Positions 60,890 through 64,000 of a stretch of DNA of 64,000 bases are shown here, piece after piece (within the stretch, counting starts at the first letter, position 1; each line of letters starts with the position of its first letter). Under the pieces are notes generated by a model that saw only the letters and a list, made by a program, of their open reading frames with translations, was not told where the DNA came from and did not search any database. This DNA is from Hymenolepis diminuta (lineage: Eukaryota > Platyhelminthes > Cestoda > Cyclophyllidea > Hymenolepididae): contig CAADRB010000064.1 in NCBI GenBank assembly GCA_900708905.1, positions 71,344 through 135,343 of the forward strand, written 5' to 3'. The position numbers were made by a program, and so were the translations under genes.

Positions 60890-63800
60890 TTGTAAGTAGA
60901 CTTTTTTGAAAATTGGTAAATGCGTAGTGCCCTAGACTTCTATCATAATGGGGTGATTAAGTGCTCACTGAGGAAAGTAAACAAGTTTGCGAAATAGTAG
61001 TCTCACGTCAGGTGCTCGTTGGGCCACATCTAGTAAACTGTATTGTTCATAACTGTGGATTTGAGTTCATCTTGAATGAAGTGTGGCCAATCTATTGTTA
61101 TGTCAAAACTGTAAGAAGATTATGCGAAGTGCGAATCTTGGCCGGTTCTAACTTGTAGCTCCATAACTCTGATCATGGGAGGGGCTCAATCACTGTTTTT
61201 CGAACTGGTAAATTAGGATTTTTCTTATACATTTGATCCAGCTCTTTAACTTCGCCTGCGGGGTTTTTTCTCTGATCTTCCTTTTGTTCATTTTTCTTAT
61301 TTTTTCATAATTTGTAGTATATGAGTTATCTCATGTATACTGTCTTATCGCACATATCTATGTATCCTGTCTTCTGTCTGTAGTGAAATTTATAGAAGTT
61401 TCTCGTTCCACACTTAAATGGATCTGTGGCTTACTTAATAATCACTGTCATGGATTATTAGTTAATGGTAACTCGAATCAAAAGTTCCATATCGTTATTT
61501 TTACGTAATGAGTATTGCAGAGATCAGCTGGTCAAAAATAGTCTACTATTTCGTCTTGTCTTGATTTGCGTGGCGTATTTCCTTCGGAACAGCAACCGAT
61601 TAAGATACTTCTGATTCTCTCTCCAATCTTATCTCTCCGCTCTGCACCTGTTATCAATTTTCGTGCCACTTAGCAGTTATGTGTTTCTAATACCCGTATC
61701 GATAATGTGGCAAGCAGTCTATAGATAATCGATATTGATTGCACTTAGTTTAGATCTTGAATTATTTCAAGTGCTTTTAATTCGAGCAAAATGTTGATGG
61801 TAATTTGTAGATCTGTCGTGCCACCCTAGATTGCAATTAGTTTTTGCACATAATCCAAAGAGTAATAACCAGGGTGATATAGAAAGCTTTAATATGCGTT
61901 CAGTTACCGTAGTATTAAAAGATCTTCATAGTTAATTTGTCAAAGGCAATAAGAGTTAATTTCCTAACGGAGAACTCATTTTGAATAAATAATTTGCTCG
62001 ATACAGGCCACTGTTTCATTTAATCTCGACTATAATGTGACTTGATGACTTTAGGGAAAGATTATATCTTTGGAATCATCAACGTAGAATGAGAACACTT
62101 TCTAAACCTTTGGTCTGTCAAGCTTTAGCGACCTTCGCAGCTCTAAGAACTGTGGTTGAGTACTTATATATATTTACTTATATATTATATGCGGAGAGCA
62201 AGTGGCTAGACTGGACAGAGATTAGGCAGCATTCAGATGATCGAAAAATCCTTTTCCCTAAGGGAAGGGAGCTGAGTCGTAGTTAGAACCAAGTGAATTT
62301 AAATATGTGGTAGGTAAACAACGGATGAAAATCACTAAACAAAATACAGTAATGCACAAGGTCACTGCATTTCCTTAAAATTTACTGCACGATACATTAT
62401 AATCACAAAAAAGCACATTTGGACAGTAGAAATAGCCGAATGCAGGGCATGCAGTGGAAGAATTTAATTCTGTTCTGATTATATTAATGCCGGATGGCTA
62501 TAGCAGAACCTAATCCAACTTCAAACAGACGAAAAACAGTCTTCTCTGCAGTACTCTTTTGCCTGTATCCTCTGCATTAGTTTAAATTTACTTCAACTAT
62601 TAATTAACTCGATTCATTGTCCGAGCGATCGAAATAACGATGAAGGGTTATCCAAGTAAGGATTTATTTAAGAACATAAGAACTCCTATACACGAAACAA
62701 GTTAAAATCAAGGGACATAAAGGACTATAAGAGTAAGAAAGATATTGTTTGAGTTAGATAACAACCAACGGTTTGCAGATAACAAATTACGACAACCAAT
62801 TCGTAGCTGTTTGAGTAAGAGCTAACAACAATTGTGAAGCAGGACACCAAGAGTTGAGTAGACCAAAAATGTATTCAAAGAAGCCACAATGAGTAACAGA
62901 GAGAGGGAGAGAAAGAGGGAGAGCAGCGTGCTGAGGAAGAGAGGAGATGAACAGGACGTGTAGGAGTCCGCACCGACCAGTGTGTGTTGTCTGGAAAAAC
63001 AAGGGTAGCTTTATATGGGTCACTTGGATAAGGCTACGCCAGAGCATGAGCGCAGATGTGCCTTTTATGTGAGGCGAGGCGGCTATAGAAAAGAGGGGAA
63101 ATCGATGGACGCGTTTAGACATGTCAGACGGACAGGGGTTATGCGTCATAGGGACATAAATGAGGTCGTTCCAATTTCGTGGGTGGAAAAACTGAGGTAT
63201 TATCGTGGAGAATGCGAATAAAAGGTAATNNNNNNNNNNNNNNNNNNNNNNNNNNNNNNNNNNNNNNNNNNNNNNNNNNAGAATGCGAATAAAAGGTAAT
63301 TCTGGAAAATGCATAGAGAGTTATCCTTCAATATAGAGGTAAACAAAGATTCATTAAAGTGTACAAGAATGGGAGGAAGAAACCATTTTACCGCAATGAC
63401 CACTTCTGACCCAAGGAGCAGGGGATTGTGGTTGAAAATATCCCACATATTAGCTTCTCACTAGTCAGCTGGACTCCAATTTTGAAATGCACGCATGAAA
63501 GTGCATCCGTATTGGCTGGAAAGTTCCAATTTCGCTATAGTAACGTTTTTGGTGGCTTATAGTAGCTTTATTGAATTCATTGTAATATGATAACTACTGT
63601 GTATACTGAATACATGAATTAGTTTCATACTATTATCTTCGTTTACATCTCTTTAATTTGGGTAATGCATAAACCTTTTAAAGCGACTGCAATATTATTG
63701 ATTTTCTTCTTACGTATGTACTAATTACTATTTGCAATGGAGCCACATTTTGTAGAAAACTCTTTCTTGCTCTGAGAGATGATGAATTGAAGTCCAACTC

Positions 63801-64000
63801 AACAAAGATGACGTTAACTGTGAGCAGGATTTAATTTAATGCGGAGCATATGATTTGTATGTTATTACTGTCATTTCAAATTAATTTAAATGCAAATAAA
63901 CTAAACATATTCTTGTTCATTAATTAGACACATGTAATAAAAATTGCCACGAATAATAGAAGGGTGAAATTTTAAACCGAATACAAGATTCCAAAAGGGG
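60890..64000. other. Downstream intergenic sequence, no recognised gene
   Basis: No exon could be supported. A purine-rich GA patch lies at 62895-62945, followed by a less AT-rich block to about 63200. An open minus-strand frame runs through that block into the gap but resembles no family I know. Confidence 0.55.
63209..63300. other. 50-N gap flanked by an exact 21-bp direct repeat
   Basis: The 21 bases ending at 63229 recur exactly at 63280-63300, directly on either side of exactly 50 N (63230-63279). The round gap size and abutting identical ends suggest that two overlapping contig ends were placed side by side, so the gap is probably artificial. Confidence 0.8.

Overview
The window is AT-rich animal nuclear DNA carrying two well-supported, divergently transcribed, multi-exon genes in a large amount of non-coding sequence. 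Small GT-AG introns (38-92 bp) sit beside multi-kilobase ones. In both genes the short introns cluster at the 5' end and the long ones lie further 3', a pattern described for parasitic flatworms. Together with the AT richness this suggests a platyhelminth (trematode or cestode). The phylum is an inference and I cannot name the species.

Layout. Positions 1-26600 are gene-poor. The only coding candidate is one terminal exon on the minus strand (5275-5551) with weak resemblance to mitochondrial ribosomal protein uL14m. The rest holds old, diverged dispersed repeats: a tRNA-derived SINE family, a second unnamed family of about 200 bp, a third family seen twice, and a few hairpins. Positions 27246-34955, minus strand, are a complete MO25/CAB39 gene: 5 exons, 356 residues, all introns phase 0. 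Its 6.1-kb last intron holds a decayed mariner-like transposase (about 31173-32097), a locally duplicated repeat and a SINE. Positions 34956-36512 are the shared upstream region, with a TATA box in front of the plus-strand gene. Positions 36513-60625, plus strand, are a complete choline transporter-like gene (SLC44/CTL2-4-5 type): 20 exons, 707 residues, with a poly(A) signal at 60862. Positions 60890-64000 show no recognisable gene and contain an assembly gap flanked by an exact 21-bp repeat.

Functionally the two genes are unrelated housekeeping-type genes. MO25 is the scaffold that activates STRAD/LKB1 and GCK-family kinases. The CTL protein is a multi-pass membrane solute transporter. Only their head-to-head arrangement links them. 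I found no operon, CRISPR array, virus, or convincing new multi-gene system. The most noteworthy items are the complete gene models that short-ORF calling misses, the mariner fossil with a G-rich in-frame insertion, a 41-bp leader intron or trans-splice acceptor next to the MO25 start, the dispersed repeat families, and an intronic hairpin with arms of microRNA length.
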